From positions 1-7,906 of the forward strand of contig JAFUPT010000069.1 of NCBI GenBank assembly GCA_017481065.1: a stretch of DNA of 7,906 nt. The letters run 5' to 3'. Made by a program: the position numbers and the translations under genes. Every line of letters starts with the position of its first letter. The first letter of the stretch is position 1. This document shows positions 1 to 5,518 of this stretch, in pieces. The notes under the pieces are model-generated. The model was not told the origin of the DNA, made no database searches, and worked only from the letters and a program-made list of their open reading frames with translations. The DNA comes from Clostridia bacterium. GTDB lineage: Bacteria; Bacillota_A; Clostridia; Christensenellales; Aristaeellaceae.

Positions 1-54
1 ACTTCTGAAAGGTCAATTTCCTGTGCGGTTTTCAGGGTGTAAAAACCTTATATT
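1..54 (+). other. Probable 23S-5S rRNA spacer (partial)
   Basis: No reading frame is visible here. The stretch ends directly at the 5' side of the 5S gene, has no promoter boxes, and contains a TGTGCGGTTTTCAGGGTG-like string similar to what I recall from 23S-5S spacers of Clostridia. This suggests that an rRNA operon lies just to the left, but the 23S 3' end itself is not in the window, so the call is an inference. Confidence 0.35.
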
Positions 55-170
55 TCCGGTGACAATAGCCTGAGGGATCCACCTGTTCCCATACCGAACA
101 CAGAAGTTAAGCCTCAGCACGCTGATGGTACTTGGCTGGCACCGGCACGGGAGAGTAGGTCGTCGCCGGA
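55..170 (+). rRNA. rrf: 5S ribosomal RNA, copy 1
   Basis: This is a 116-nt 5S rRNA of the large ribosomal subunit. The ends 55-63 and 162-170 pair to form helix I (TCCGGTGAC with GTCGCCGGA-type pairing, including G-T wobbles). The highly conserved internal segments are present: CCATACCGAACACAGAAGTTAAGC and, near the 3' side, GGGAGAGTAGG. It matches copy 2 (1991-2106) except at two bases, C142 and A147, where copy 2 has A2078 and C2083. Both changes fall in the hairpin that is capped in copy 2 by a GCAA tetraloop; here the loop reads GCAC and one stem pair is lost. No promoter is seen in front of it, so it is probably transcribed from an upstream rRNA operon. Confidence 0.95.
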
Positions 171-185
171 TTCAATTCTTTTTGT

Positions 186-213
186 ACAGACACATGGCTG
201 TCCTTTTTCTTTT
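186..213 (+). terminator. Weak terminator after 5S copy 1
   Basis: ACAG (186-189) pairs with CTGT (198-201), with a mismatch and one or two further pairs inside, followed by a T-rich run at 204-213. The flank aligns with the terminator behind 5S copy 2 (shared TGTCCTTTT..CTTTTG), but the stem is much weaker, as if this copy had decayed. Confidence 0.45.
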
Positions 214-370
214 GTGGAAAAATAAAATGGAGGGAAGAAGTCGGGGCGGCGGCTTGAGGTCAGGCCGCCCTACGGTTCTTTTCCATGCGGTGGGGCGGGC
301 TTCTATTTCAAAGCGGGTCCTCAGGGCAGAGGTCTGCGCAGGAGTCCAGTTGACAGCGTCACCAAGGCAG

Positions 371-589
371 CTATTCATTTTTCCGCAGGCCCAGCACATA
401 ATCGGCGCTGACATTGTAATACTGGCAGAGCGTTTTCAAATGGCGTATGGGCATTTCATTGATTCCATTTTCATAGCGTGAATAGACCTGCTGGGTGGTA
501 TTCAATATTTTCGCAATCGTTGCCTGCTTTAAATCATTATCTTCGCGGAGCTCCCGCAGAATATCCCAATATTCCTTCACATATATCAC
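371..589 (-). CDS. XRE-family helix-turn-helix regulator
   Basis: A 72-residue protein that is little more than one Cro/CI-type DNA-binding domain. The helix-turn-helix is visible at about residues 21-42 (QATIAKILN, then TTQQVYSRYENG, the YE.G ending being typical of the family), followed by IRHLKTLCQYYNVSADYVLG, the usual last two helices. There is no extra sensory or oligomerisation domain. The start is GTG at 587-589; a second GTG at 578-580 has a GGTGAT ribosome binding site in front and would give a protein three residues shorter, so the start is uncertain. The gene is divergent from the exported-protein gene at 705, with a perfect 42-bp palindrome between them. I infer that it represses itself and perhaps the neighbour. 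Small XRE proteins of this kind also occur in toxin-antitoxin systems and prophages, but no toxin or phage gene is seen here. Confidence 0.85.
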   Translation of the reverse strand: MIYVKEYWDILRELREDNDLKQATIAKILNTTQQVYSRYENGINEMPIRHLKTLCQYYNVSADYVLGLRKNE

Positions 590-605
590 CGAGGCAAATA
601 TAGCA

Positions 606-647
606 ACACCACTTCAGGTGTATATGGATATACACCTGAAGTGGTGT
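606..647. promoter_or_regulatory. 42-bp perfect palindrome, putative XRE operator
   Basis: Bases 606-625 are the exact reverse complement of 628-647, with only GG between. Each arm also contains its own partial dyad: ACACC-N6-GGTGT at 606-621 and again at 632-647, centres 26 bp apart, about two and a half helical turns. It begins 17 bp before the GTG of the XRE gene and overlaps a possible minus-strand promoter (TATACA, 16 bp, TATATT, reading 624 down to 597). There is no T-run, so it is not a terminator. Position and symmetry fit a double operator bound cooperatively by two repressor dimers; binding by the adjacent XRE protein is inference. Confidence 0.7.
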
Positions 648-704
648 AGGAAAGCTGCAACTTCTGGGATTTTTTGCCGTCTAATAGAGGAAAGAGGTGA
701 TTTT

Positions 705-1331
705 ATGAGGAAATATTGGATATTTATACTTTCTGCTCTGTTTGTTGTTGCGGTGGTTTCAGCTGGTTGGTATGCGGCGCGTCCGAAGTCTGCTGTGGTG
801 CAGGTGGAGGCGGCGGAGGATATGGATGAGATGGAATTCACGGTGGTTTTGAATGAGTATGCGCCTGCGAAGTGGAACCACGGCTATGGGCATTACGACT
901 TGACCATTGCAGCGCGGCAGGGGGAGACATTTATTTGCAAGCTGGGAAGTTCGCGGGTGGAGTGCGGGGAGATTACCCTGTCTTATGGGCCCTTGAATGG
1001 CGATGATTCCCCGGCGCGGGTGCATCTTTACACCGGGCAGCGGACGGATCATGCGCCGCAGGAACGGCTGGTGGTGTATGAAGGGCTGGATTTTGCGGAT
1101 TTTAACGCCTTCATGCGCTGGTTCATGGGAAAATTTGCTCGATACGAGGGCAACGACGGGGAATACCATGTCTTTCATGTGCGTGACAAGGAGTTTGGGC
1201 TGTACAGCATTGCGGTGGGAAACCATTGCATCAGCGCCACGATGCGTATGATTGATGCGCTGCCCGGCGCGGCGGATCCGGAGCGCAATGGCCGCGCCGC
1301 GATGGTGGATCGGCTGGAGGCGTACTTCTGA
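705..1331 (+). CDS. Unknown exported or membrane-anchored protein
   Basis: A 208-residue protein that I do not recognise. Residues 1-4 are basic (MRKY) and residues 5-24 form a hydrophobic segment (WIFILSALFVVAVVSAGWYA), so it is either secreted through a signal peptide, with a possible cleavage site near residues 24-26, or held in the membrane with the rest outside. The remaining 180 residues are mixed, rich in aromatic and charged residues, with no repeat and no motif I can name; the two cysteines in the first half of that region could form a disulfide. The frame stays open upstream to 495, but the ATG at 705 is preferred because GAGGTGA lies four bases before it and the hydrophobic segment then sits at the N-terminus. 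It is divergent from the XRE regulator, so it may be under its control, and it is closed by the terminator at 1347-1376. Confidence 0.72.
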   Translation: MRKYWIFILSALFVVAVVSAGWYAARPKSAVVQVEAAEDMDEMEFTVVLNEYAPAKWNHGYGHYDLTIAARQGETFICKLGSSRVECGEITLSYGPLNGDDSPARVHLYTGQRTDHAPQERLVVYEGLDFADFNAFMRWFMGKFARYEGNDGEYHVFHVRDKEFGLYSIAVGNHCISATMRMIDALPGAADPERNGRAAMVDRLEAYF

Positions 1332-1346
1332 GGAATATTATTATTG

Positions 1347-1376
1347 AAAAGCGATCCCGGGAAGGGATCGTTTTTT
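1347..1376 (+). terminator. Rho-independent terminator
   Basis: CGATCCC (1352-1358) pairs perfectly with GGGATCG (1364-1370) around a GGGAA loop, followed by six T. AAAA on the left gives the hairpin some function for the other strand as well. It ends the transcript of the gene at 705-1331. The same stem sequence recurs at 2247-2265. Confidence 0.88.
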
Positions 1377-1425
1377 GTTTCGGGAGCAAAGGGACGCCGT
1401 TCCCCTACCGTTTCCCGTGAATTTG

Positions 1426-1434
1426 TGCTATAAT
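1426..1434 (+). promoter_or_regulatory. Extended -10 promoter of the signal peptidase gene
   Basis: TATAAT at 1429-1434 is preceded by TGC (1426-1428), the extended -10 motif, which can replace a -35 box; the expected -35 position (1406-1411) reads TACCGT and is poor. Transcription would start about seven bases downstream, at or next to the ATG at 1441, so the message would have little or no leader. Confidence 0.6.
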
Positions 1435-1440
1435 GCAGGT

Positions 1441-1941
1441 ATGTGGAACATAATTATCAGAATCGGAATTGAAATTGCGGCGGCGCTGATCATCGCGCTG
1501 CTGCTGCGCAGGTTTGTGTGCGCGCTGGCGCTGGTGAAGGGGCGGTCGATGCTGGATACGCTGCAGGATCGGGAGCTGATGTTTGCGCTGCGCTACGGCC
1601 TGTTCGGGGCACCGAAGCGCTTTGACGTGGTGATCTGCCGGTATCCGAAGCGGAAGGGGCTGTTTGTGAAGCGCATTATCGGACTGCCGGGAGAGACGAT
1701 CTCCATGGAGGAGGACATTGTTTACATCAACGGCGAAGCTATTGAGGAGGATTTTCCCCGGAGAAAGTGCCTGCGGAAGATTGAGGAGCGGGCGCTGGGC
1801 GATGACGAGTATTTTGTGATGGGCGACAACCGGCCCAGCTCCACTGACAGCCGGCGGGTGGGGCCGCTGAAGCGGGAGCAGATTCTGTACAGGGCAGGAT
1901 ATGTGGTGCTGCCGCTGAAAAACAGGCGGAAAATACGATGA
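1441..1941 (+). CDS. lepB: Signal peptidase I
   Basis: A type I signal peptidase, the membrane-bound Ser/Lys protease that cuts signal peptides from proteins leaving through Sec or Tat. It has 166 residues, short like the Gram-positive enzymes. Residues 4-22 form the single N-terminal membrane segment. The family boxes follow in order: KGRSMLDTL with the nucleophile Ser36; RFDVVICRYP; FVKRIIGLPGE with the general-base Lys77; and MGDNRPSSTDSRRVGP (127-142). Box B has Asp where many members have Pro (SM.PTL). The ATG at 1441 puts the membrane segment at the N-terminus. No convincing ribosome binding site precedes it, only AGG one base away, and the -10 box ends six bases before it, so a leaderless message is likely; TTG at 1423 or GTG at 1417 are weaker alternatives. 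The gene is monocistronic: the next transcript, the orphan 5S, begins right after it. Confidence 0.94.
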   Translation: MWNIIIRIGIEIAAALIIALLLRRFVCALALVKGRSMLDTLQDRELMFALRYGLFGAPKRFDVVICRYPKRKGLFVKRIIGLPGETISMEEDIVYINGEAIEEDFPRRKCLRKIEERALGDDEYFVMGDNRPSSTDSRRVGPLKREQILYRAGYVVLPLKNRRKIR

Positions 1942-1947
1942 AAAGCC

Positions 1948-1976
1948 TTGACAGGCGAGGGAAATTCTGCTATAAT
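1948..1976 (+). promoter_or_regulatory. Consensus promoter of 5S copy 2
   Basis: TTGACA (1948-1953), a 17-bp spacer and TATAAT (1971-1976): a perfect match to the housekeeping sigma-A consensus at both boxes with ideal spacing. The -35 box starts seven bases after the signal peptidase stop codon. The predicted start, about 1983, lies a few bases before the mature 5S, so the precursor needs only light trimming. Confidence 0.93.
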
Positions 1977-1990
1977 ATCCCTTGCAAATT

Positions 1991-2106
1991 TCCGGTGACA
2001 ATAGCCTGAGGGATCCACCTGTTCCCATACCGAACACAGAAGTTAAGCCTCAGCACGCTGATGGTACTTGGCTGGCAACGGCCCGGGAGAGTAGGTCGTC
2101 GCCGGA
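1991..2106 (+). rRNA. rrf: 5S ribosomal RNA, copy 2 (orphan)
   Basis: A complete 116-nt 5S rRNA whose ends pair (TCCGG at 1991-1995 with CCGGA at 2102-2106). It keeps the intact hairpin capped by a GCAA tetraloop (C..TGGCTG-GCAA-CGGCCC), which copy 1 has partly lost. It is not part of a 16S-23S-5S operon: a signal peptidase gene lies before it and the iscR region after it, and it has a promoter and terminator of its own. It probably supplies extra 5S independently of the rRNA operons. Confidence 0.96.
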
Positions 2107-2118
2107 TTCAAAATTTTT

Positions 2119-2148
2119 GGACAGTCTTACAGACTGTCCTTTTCTTTT
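2119..2148 (+). terminator. Terminator of 5S copy 2
   Basis: A perfect 9-bp stem, GGACAGTCT (2119-2127) with AGACTGTCC (2131-2139), closes a three-base loop and is followed by TTTTCTTTT. It starts 13 bases after the 5S end and defines a self-contained 5S transcription unit of about 160 bases. Confidence 0.93.
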
Positions 2149-2242
2149 GCCTGTCGCTATGGGAATGCTGGATGAAATGGGCATGGAGTATTCATCTTAT
2201 GAACCACGTTCAGATTGGCATTTCATCGAACCATATATAAAG

Positions 2243-2271
2243 AAAACGATCCCGATTCGGGATCGTTTTTT
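2243..2271 (+). terminator. Rho-independent terminator (second after 5S copy 2)
   Basis: A stem of CGATCCCG (2247-2254) with CGGGATCG (2258-2265) around an ATT loop, extended by AAAA on the left and T on the right. It is bidirectional in form. The bases between the two terminators (2149-2242) hold no gene with a ribosome binding site, so this one may be a relic of a lost gene or a safeguard between the 5S unit and the isc operon. Confidence 0.85.
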
Positions 2272-2277
2272 TAGCAG

Positions 2278-2333
2278 AGGGGTCCAGGGGAAATTATTTC
2301 CCCTGGCAGGGGTTTGGGGACGGGGTTCCCAAA
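2278..2333. repeat. Intergenic palindromic repeat, short form
   Basis: CCAGGGGAAAT (2284-2294) and ATTTCCCCTGG (2296-2306) form an 11-bp hairpin with a single central base, the same architecture as 5634-5656. It is followed by GGCAGGGGTTTGGGG and a weaker pairing of TTTGGG (2313-2318) with CCCAAA (2328-2333). The module order (GG-run, CC..GG hairpin, GGGGTTT, second hairpin) matches the larger copies at 5627-5721 and 7602-7702, so I take it as a member of the same dispersed family. The remaining bases of this gene-free stretch up to 2380 show nothing clear. Confidence 0.6.
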
Positions 2334-2380
2334 GAAGAAAGCACAAAGCGTTAAAATCCTATGAAAATCATCGGGATTGA

Positions 2381-2409
2381 TTGACAGGCCTGAAAGCTGG
2401 TGATAAAAT
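2381..2409 (+). promoter_or_regulatory. Promoter of the iscRSU operon
   Basis: TTGACA (2381-2386), a 17-bp spacer and TAAAAT (2404-2409), one mismatch from the sigma-A consensus in total. The predicted start is near 2416, giving a leader of about 43 bases to iscR. Confidence 0.87.
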
Positions 2410-2423
2410 AGCAGACGGATAAA

Positions 2424-2440
2424 CCGAGTGAATTAATCGG
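2424..2440 (+). promoter_or_regulatory. Dyad in the iscR leader, possible IscR operator
   Basis: CCGA (2424-2427) and TCGG (2437-2440) face each other with an inner T..A pair, giving the form CCGAgT-N5-AaTCGG, just downstream of the predicted transcription start. Rrf2-family regulators such as IscR bind dyads of about this size and commonly repress their own operon. The match is short, so autoregulation through this site is an inference. Confidence 0.38.
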
Positions 2441-2458
2441 AATTGACTGGAGGATTCG

Positions 2459-2887
2459 ATGAAGCTATCGACGCGGGGACGTTACGGCATCCATGCGATG
2501 TATGACCTGGCGGAGCATTTCGGCGATGGACCGCAGTCCATCAAGCTGATTGCCGAGCGGCAGAGCATACCGGAGGCATACCTGGAGCAGCTGATCGCGG
2601 TGCTGCGGCGGGAGAAGCTGGTGATCAGCAACCGCGGCGCGCAGGGCGGCTACCGCCTGAGCCGGGAGCCGAAGGAGATTACCGTTGGCGATGTGCTGCG
2701 CGCATTGGAGGGCGGCCTGAACCTGGTGGATTGCCTGCTGGAGGAGGACAGCTGCGGAAAGACCTGCGCCTGCGCATCGAGGATCGTGTGGATGAAAATC
2801 CGGGATGGCCTGAACAGCATCGTGGATGGCATCACACTCCAGGATATGATCGACGAATATGCCGGACTCACGGCATTGGGGGAATAA
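2459..2887 (+). CDS. iscR: Rrf2-family Fe-S regulator, IscR type
   Basis: A 142-residue winged-helix regulator of the Rrf2 family. The N-terminus MKLSTRGRYGIHAMYDLA is the family signature; residues 26-50 (SIKLIAERQSIPEAYLEQLIAVLRR) are the DNA-reading helices, and NRGAQGGYRLSREP (58-71) forms the wing. Cysteines 92, 99, 103 and 105 lie in the loop where IscR holds its [2Fe-2S] cluster (in E. coli Cys92, 98 and 104), so cluster sensing is likely, though the spacing differs. GGAGG lies five bases before the ATG. Iron-sulfur status is expected to set its DNA binding and the transcription of the whole operon; the dyad at 2424-2440 is a candidate site. It is followed after three bases by iscS, whose ribosome binding site overlaps its end, which suggests translational coupling. 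A CymR-like cysteine regulator is the main alternative, made less likely by the cysteines and the neighbours. Confidence 0.92.
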   Translation: MKLSTRGRYGIHAMYDLAEHFGDGPQSIKLIAERQSIPEAYLEQLIAVLRREKLVISNRGAQGGYRLSREPKEITVGDVLRALEGGLNLVDCLLEEDSCGKTCACASRIVWMKIRDGLNSIVDGITLQDMIDEYAGLTALGE

Positions 2888-2890
2888 ATT

Positions 2891-4069
2891 ATGAAGCGTA
2901 TTTATATGGATAACGGCGCGACCACGCGCGTAATCGAGCCCGTTTTTGAGGCCATGCAGCCGTATTTCTGCGGCATCTTTGGCAATCCTTCTTCTGCGCA
3001 TGACTATGGCTACGAAGCCAAGCATGCCGTGGACGCCGCACGCGAGCAGGTGGCAAAGGCCATCAACGCCAAGCCCGAGGAGATTTACTTCACCGGCTGC
3101 GGCACTGAATCCGACAACTGGGCCGTGCGCGGCGCAGCTTACCAGAATATCAAGAAGGGCCGCCACATCATCACCACCGCCATCGAGCACCACGCCATCC
3201 TGCACACCTGCGCGCAGCTGGAAAAGGAAGGCTTCGAGGTGACTTACCTGCCGGTGGACGAATACGGCTTCGTGACTCCCGAGCAGCTGGAAGCAGCCAT
3301 TCGCCCGGATACCACCATCGTATCCATCATGTCGGCGAACAATGAAATCGGCACCATCGAGCCCATCGCGGAGCTGGGCAAGGTTTGCAAGAAGCACGGC
3401 GTGGTATTCCACACCGATGCTGTGCAGGCCATCGGCCACATCCACATGGATGTGCAGGCGATGAATATCGACCTGCTGAGCATGAGCGGCCACAAGTTCC
3501 ACGCGCCCAAGGGCATCGGCGTGCTTTACATCCGCAAGGGCGTGCGCCTGCAGCAGTTCATGAACGGCGGCGCGCAGGAGCGGAACAAGCGCGCGGGCAC
3601 CGAAAACTTGGCTTCCATCGTGGGCATCGGCAAGGCCATCGAGCTGGCGACGGAGCACATCGACGAAAATGCCGAGAAGCTCACCGCCATGCGCGACCAC
3701 ATGATCGAGCGCATTTTGAAGGAAATTCCCTATTCCCGCCTGAACGGCGACCGGGTACAGCGCCTGCCGGGCAATGTGAACGTTTGCTTCCGCTTCATTG
3801 AGGGCGAGGCCCTGCTGATGCTGCTGAACGCGAAGGGCATCGCCGGTTCCTCCGGCTCCGCCTGCACCAGCGGCTCCCTGGACCCGAGCCATGTGCTGCT
3901 GGCCATCGGCCTGCCCCATGAGATCGCCCACGGCTCCCTGCGCCTCTCCCTGAGCGAGGAAAACACCATGGAGGAATGCGATTACGCCGTGGACAGCCTG
4001 GTGGAGGTTGTGGCGAGAATCAGAGCGATGTCTCCCCTCTATGATGATTTCCTGAAAGAGAATAAGTGA
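2891..4069 (+). CDS. iscS: Cysteine desulfurase
   Basis: A 392-residue PLP-dependent class V aminotransferase-fold enzyme that converts cysteine to alanine and holds the sulfur as a persulfide for Fe-S cluster assembly, and often also for tRNA thiolation and other sulfur pathways. Visible features in order: YMDNGATT near the N-terminus; FGNPSSAH (30-37); TGCGTESDN (68-76); His100 in IEHHAI; Asp176 and Gln179 in HTDAVQ, which hold the cofactor; the PLP lysine Lys202 in SGHKFHAPKG; RAGTEN (234-239); and the active-site loop GSSGSACTSG with the persulfide cysteine Cys325. Length and loop fit the NifS/IscS group with a long mobile loop rather than SufS. The ribosome binding site GGGGGA overlaps the end of iscR. 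It is the middle gene of the iscRSU operon and should hand sulfur to the IscU product encoded 46 bases downstream. Confidence 0.97.
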   Translation: MKRIYMDNGATTRVIEPVFEAMQPYFCGIFGNPSSAHDYGYEAKHAVDAAREQVAKAINAKPEEIYFTGCGTESDNWAVRGAAYQNIKKGRHIITTAIEHHAILHTCAQLEKEGFEVTYLPVDEYGFVTPEQLEAAIRPDTTIVSIMSANNEIGTIEPIAELGKVCKKHGVVFHTDAVQAIGHIHMDVQAMNIDLLSMSGHKFHAPKGIGVLYIRKGVRLQQFMNGGAQERNKRAGTENLASIVGIGKAIELATEHIDENAEKLTAMRDHMIERILKEIPYSRLNGDRVQRLPGNVNVCFRFIEGEALLMLLNAKGIAGSSGSACTSGSLDPSHVLLAIGLPHEIAHGSLRLSLSEENTMEECDYAVDSLVEVVARIRAMSPLYDDFLKENK

Positions 4070-4115
4070 GTTTATATAGAATAATTCCCGTCCAGAAGAA
4101 TTGGAGGTTTGATTT

Positions 4116-4532
4116 ATGGAATATACCGAGCAGGTAATGGATCATTTTATGAATCCCCGCAATATGGGTGAGATGGAAGACGCCAGCGGCGTGGGCACCG
4201 TGGGCAACGCCAAGTGCGGCGACATCATGCGCATCTTCATCAAGGTTGAGAACGACGTTATCGTGGATGTGAAGTTCAAGACCTTCGGCTGCGGCGCTGC
4301 CATCGCCACTTCCAGCAAGGCTACCGAGCTCGTGATGGGCAAGACCATCGACGAAGCCCTGCAGATCACCAACAAGATGGTTATGGAATCCCTGGGCGGC
4401 CTGCCGCCGGTAAAGGTGCATTGCTCTGTGCTGGCCGAGGAAGCCCTGCACGCCGCCATCCAGGATTATAAGGACAAGCTGGCCAACGGCGAAAAGCCGG
4501 CGACCGAGGAAGAGGAAGTAAAGTACGTCTGA
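4116..4532 (+). CDS. iscU: Fe-S cluster scaffold protein
   Basis: A 138-residue scaffold of the IscU/NifU N-terminal family, on which [2Fe-2S] and [4Fe-4S] clusters are assembled before transfer to target proteins. The three cluster cysteines are present: Cys34 with Asp36 in GNAKCGD, Cys59 in KTFGCGAA and Cys103 in VKVHCS. The LPPVK stretch (96-100), which in IscU is recognised by the HscA chaperone, is kept although no hscA or hscB lies here. The acidic tail (about residues 125-138) is typical of the clostridial form. GGAGG lies eight bases before the ATG. It is the last gene of the operon and is followed by a hairpin at 4545-4574. Chaperones, IscA and ferredoxin are absent from the cluster, as is usual for the minimal iscRSU or nifSU arrangement in Clostridia. 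Confidence 0.97.
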   Translation: MEYTEQVMDHFMNPRNMGEMEDASGVGTVGNAKCGDIMRIFIKVENDVIVDVKFKTFGCGAAIATSSKATELVMGKTIDEALQITNKMVMESLGGLPPVKVHCSVLAEEALHAAIQDYKDKLANGEKPATEEEEVKYV

Positions 4533-4544
4533 GGATAAATGAAT

Positions 4545-4584
4545 CAGCCGCAGCAGGTGATACTGCTGCGGCTGTTGTTGTGTG
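4545..4584 (+). terminator. Hairpin terminator of the iscRSU operon
   Basis: CAGCCGCAGCAG (4545-4556) pairs perfectly with CTGCTGCGGCTG (4563-4574), a 12-bp stem, followed by TTGTTGTGTGG. The tail is T-rich but interrupted by G, so termination may be partial; read-through into the hydrolase gene cannot be excluded. Confidence 0.68.
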
Positions 4585-4606
4585 GAAGGATCTTGTATGG
4601 TAAAAT
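4578..4606 (+). promoter_or_regulatory. Probable promoter of the hydrolase gene
   Basis: TTGTGT (4578-4583), a 17-bp spacer and TAAAAT (4601-4606) preceded by TGG, an extended -10. It sits directly on the 3' side of the isc terminator and would give a leader of about 100 bases to the ATG at 4715. Confidence 0.58.
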
Positions 4607-4620
4607 GAAATCGGATAATA

Positions 4621-4640
4621 CGACAAACTTGAATTTGTCG
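4621..4640 (+). promoter_or_regulatory. Inverted repeat in the hydrolase leader, possible operator
   Basis: CGACAAA (4621-4627) and TTTGTCG (4634-4640) are exact inverse copies around CTTGAA. The site lies some eight bases after the predicted transcription start, where a repressor or an RNA hairpin could act. No matching regulator gene is adjacent, so the partner is unknown. Confidence 0.42.
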
Positions 4641-4714
4641 ATTTGGTAAATTATCGTTTGTTGGGAAGATGGGAATACAAAGCGGAAGTTGCAGTAGTGA
4701 GGGGGAGAGTTTCA

Positions 4715-5467
4715 ATGAGTTATCTCGATTACGAAGGAAATAGAATTTTTTATGAGGAAACAGGTGATGGTAAACCTTTAATACTGCTGCACGGAAACAC
4801 AGTATCGAGCAAAATGCTTGCGCCTATTATTCCTCTTTTTTCGGAAAACTATAAAGTAATTATAATGGATTTTCTGGGATGTGGACAATCAAACAGGGTA
4901 CGTGAGTGGCCGACAGATTTGTGGTATGAATGGTCAAAACAGGTTGTTGCTTTATGCGACCATCTGAACTTCTCAAAAGTCGATCTAATCGGATGCAGTG
5001 GTGGAGCTCTTGCAGCTATTAACGTGGCACTTGAGAATCCTGAGCGTATAGATGCAGTAGTAGCCGATAGCTTTGAAGGTCTCAACGCAAACGCAGCTAT
5101 TACGGAACAGATTCGTATTGGACGCAGTTATGCAAAACAGAATGAAGGATTCTGCTCAATATTGAAGATGATGCATGGAGATGACTGGGAAAAGGTGCTC
5201 GATGCAGATACAGAAGCCGTAGTGAGTCATGCGAAGACCGTAGGAGAGTTCTTTCATCGTCCAATTTCAGAACTTCAGTCCAAGTTGTTATTAACAGGCA
5301 GTGCCGAAGATGAAATGTTCCCCAAAGGTCATTATGAGAAACTATTCCACAATATCTGTTCCCAGACAACCTTTGCAGAAAGCTATATTTTCGAACACGG
5401 TGGACATCCGGCTATGATGAGTAATATGGAAGAGTTTGTCTCAATCTGCAAAGAATTCTTTGATTAA
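4715..5467 (+). CDS. Alpha/beta hydrolase
   Basis: A 250-residue cytoplasmic enzyme of the alpha/beta-hydrolase fold without signal peptide. LILLHGNT (22-29) is the oxyanion strand-loop; MDFLGCGQSNR (51-61) is the usual following loop; GCSGGA (93-98) is the nucleophile elbow with Ser95; TGSAEDEMFP (194-203) holds the probable acid Asp199; and EHGGHPAM (227-234) holds His231. Residues 120-185 form the cap that would define the substrate, which I cannot predict. The start at 4715 is chosen because AGGGGGA lies about eight bases upstream and the first strand then begins at once; the frame is open to 4643, but that extension has no such site. The gene uses far more A- and T-ending codons than iscRSU and hflX, a sign of possible horizontal acquisition. 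It has its own promoter and terminator and no functional link to the neighbours is evident. Confidence 0.9.
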   Translation: MSYLDYEGNRIFYEETGDGKPLILLHGNTVSSKMLAPIIPLFSENYKVIIMDFLGCGQSNRVREWPTDLWYEWSKQVVALCDHLNFSKVDLIGCSGGALAAINVALENPERIDAVVADSFEGLNANAAITEQIRIGRSYAKQNEGFCSILKMMHGDDWEKVLDADTEAVVSHAKTVGEFFHRPISELQSKLLLTGSAEDEMFPKGHYEKLFHNICSQTTFAESYIFEHGGHPAMMSNMEEFVSICKEFFD

Positions 5468-5518
5468 CAAATTCCAATTTGCATATCATCTGAAATATTT
5501 GTTAATGAATCATATTGG

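Noticed and set aside
244..270. Hairpin GGGCGGC/GCCGCCC as terminator of the minus-strand XRE gene
   Set aside because: The 7-bp stem has a 13-base loop and no T-run on the minus strand; it is 100 bases beyond the stop codon, so the support is too weak to annotate.
172..414. Minus-strand 80-codon reading frame ending near the first 5S gene
   Set aside because: It overlaps the 3' end of the well-supported XRE gene, runs through the 5S terminator region, and has a composition typical of translated non-coding GC-rich sequence with no recognisable motif.
606..647. Insertion-sequence end or phage attachment site at the 42-bp palindrome
   Set aside because: There is no transposase or integrase, no target duplication, and the position between divergent genes fits an operator better.
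1982..2380. Plus-strand 132-codon frame beginning just before 5S copy 2
   Set aside because: It reads straight through the 5S rRNA and two terminators. The part from the internal ATG at 2158 looks slightly protein-like but has no ribosome binding site and runs into the hairpin without a stop; at most it is a relic.
2465..3931. 488-codon minus-strand frame opposite iscR and iscS
   Set aside because: It is the antisense of two clear genes. Its Ala-, Gly-, His- and Val-rich composition is what the complement of GC-rich coding sequence gives, and it has no family motif.
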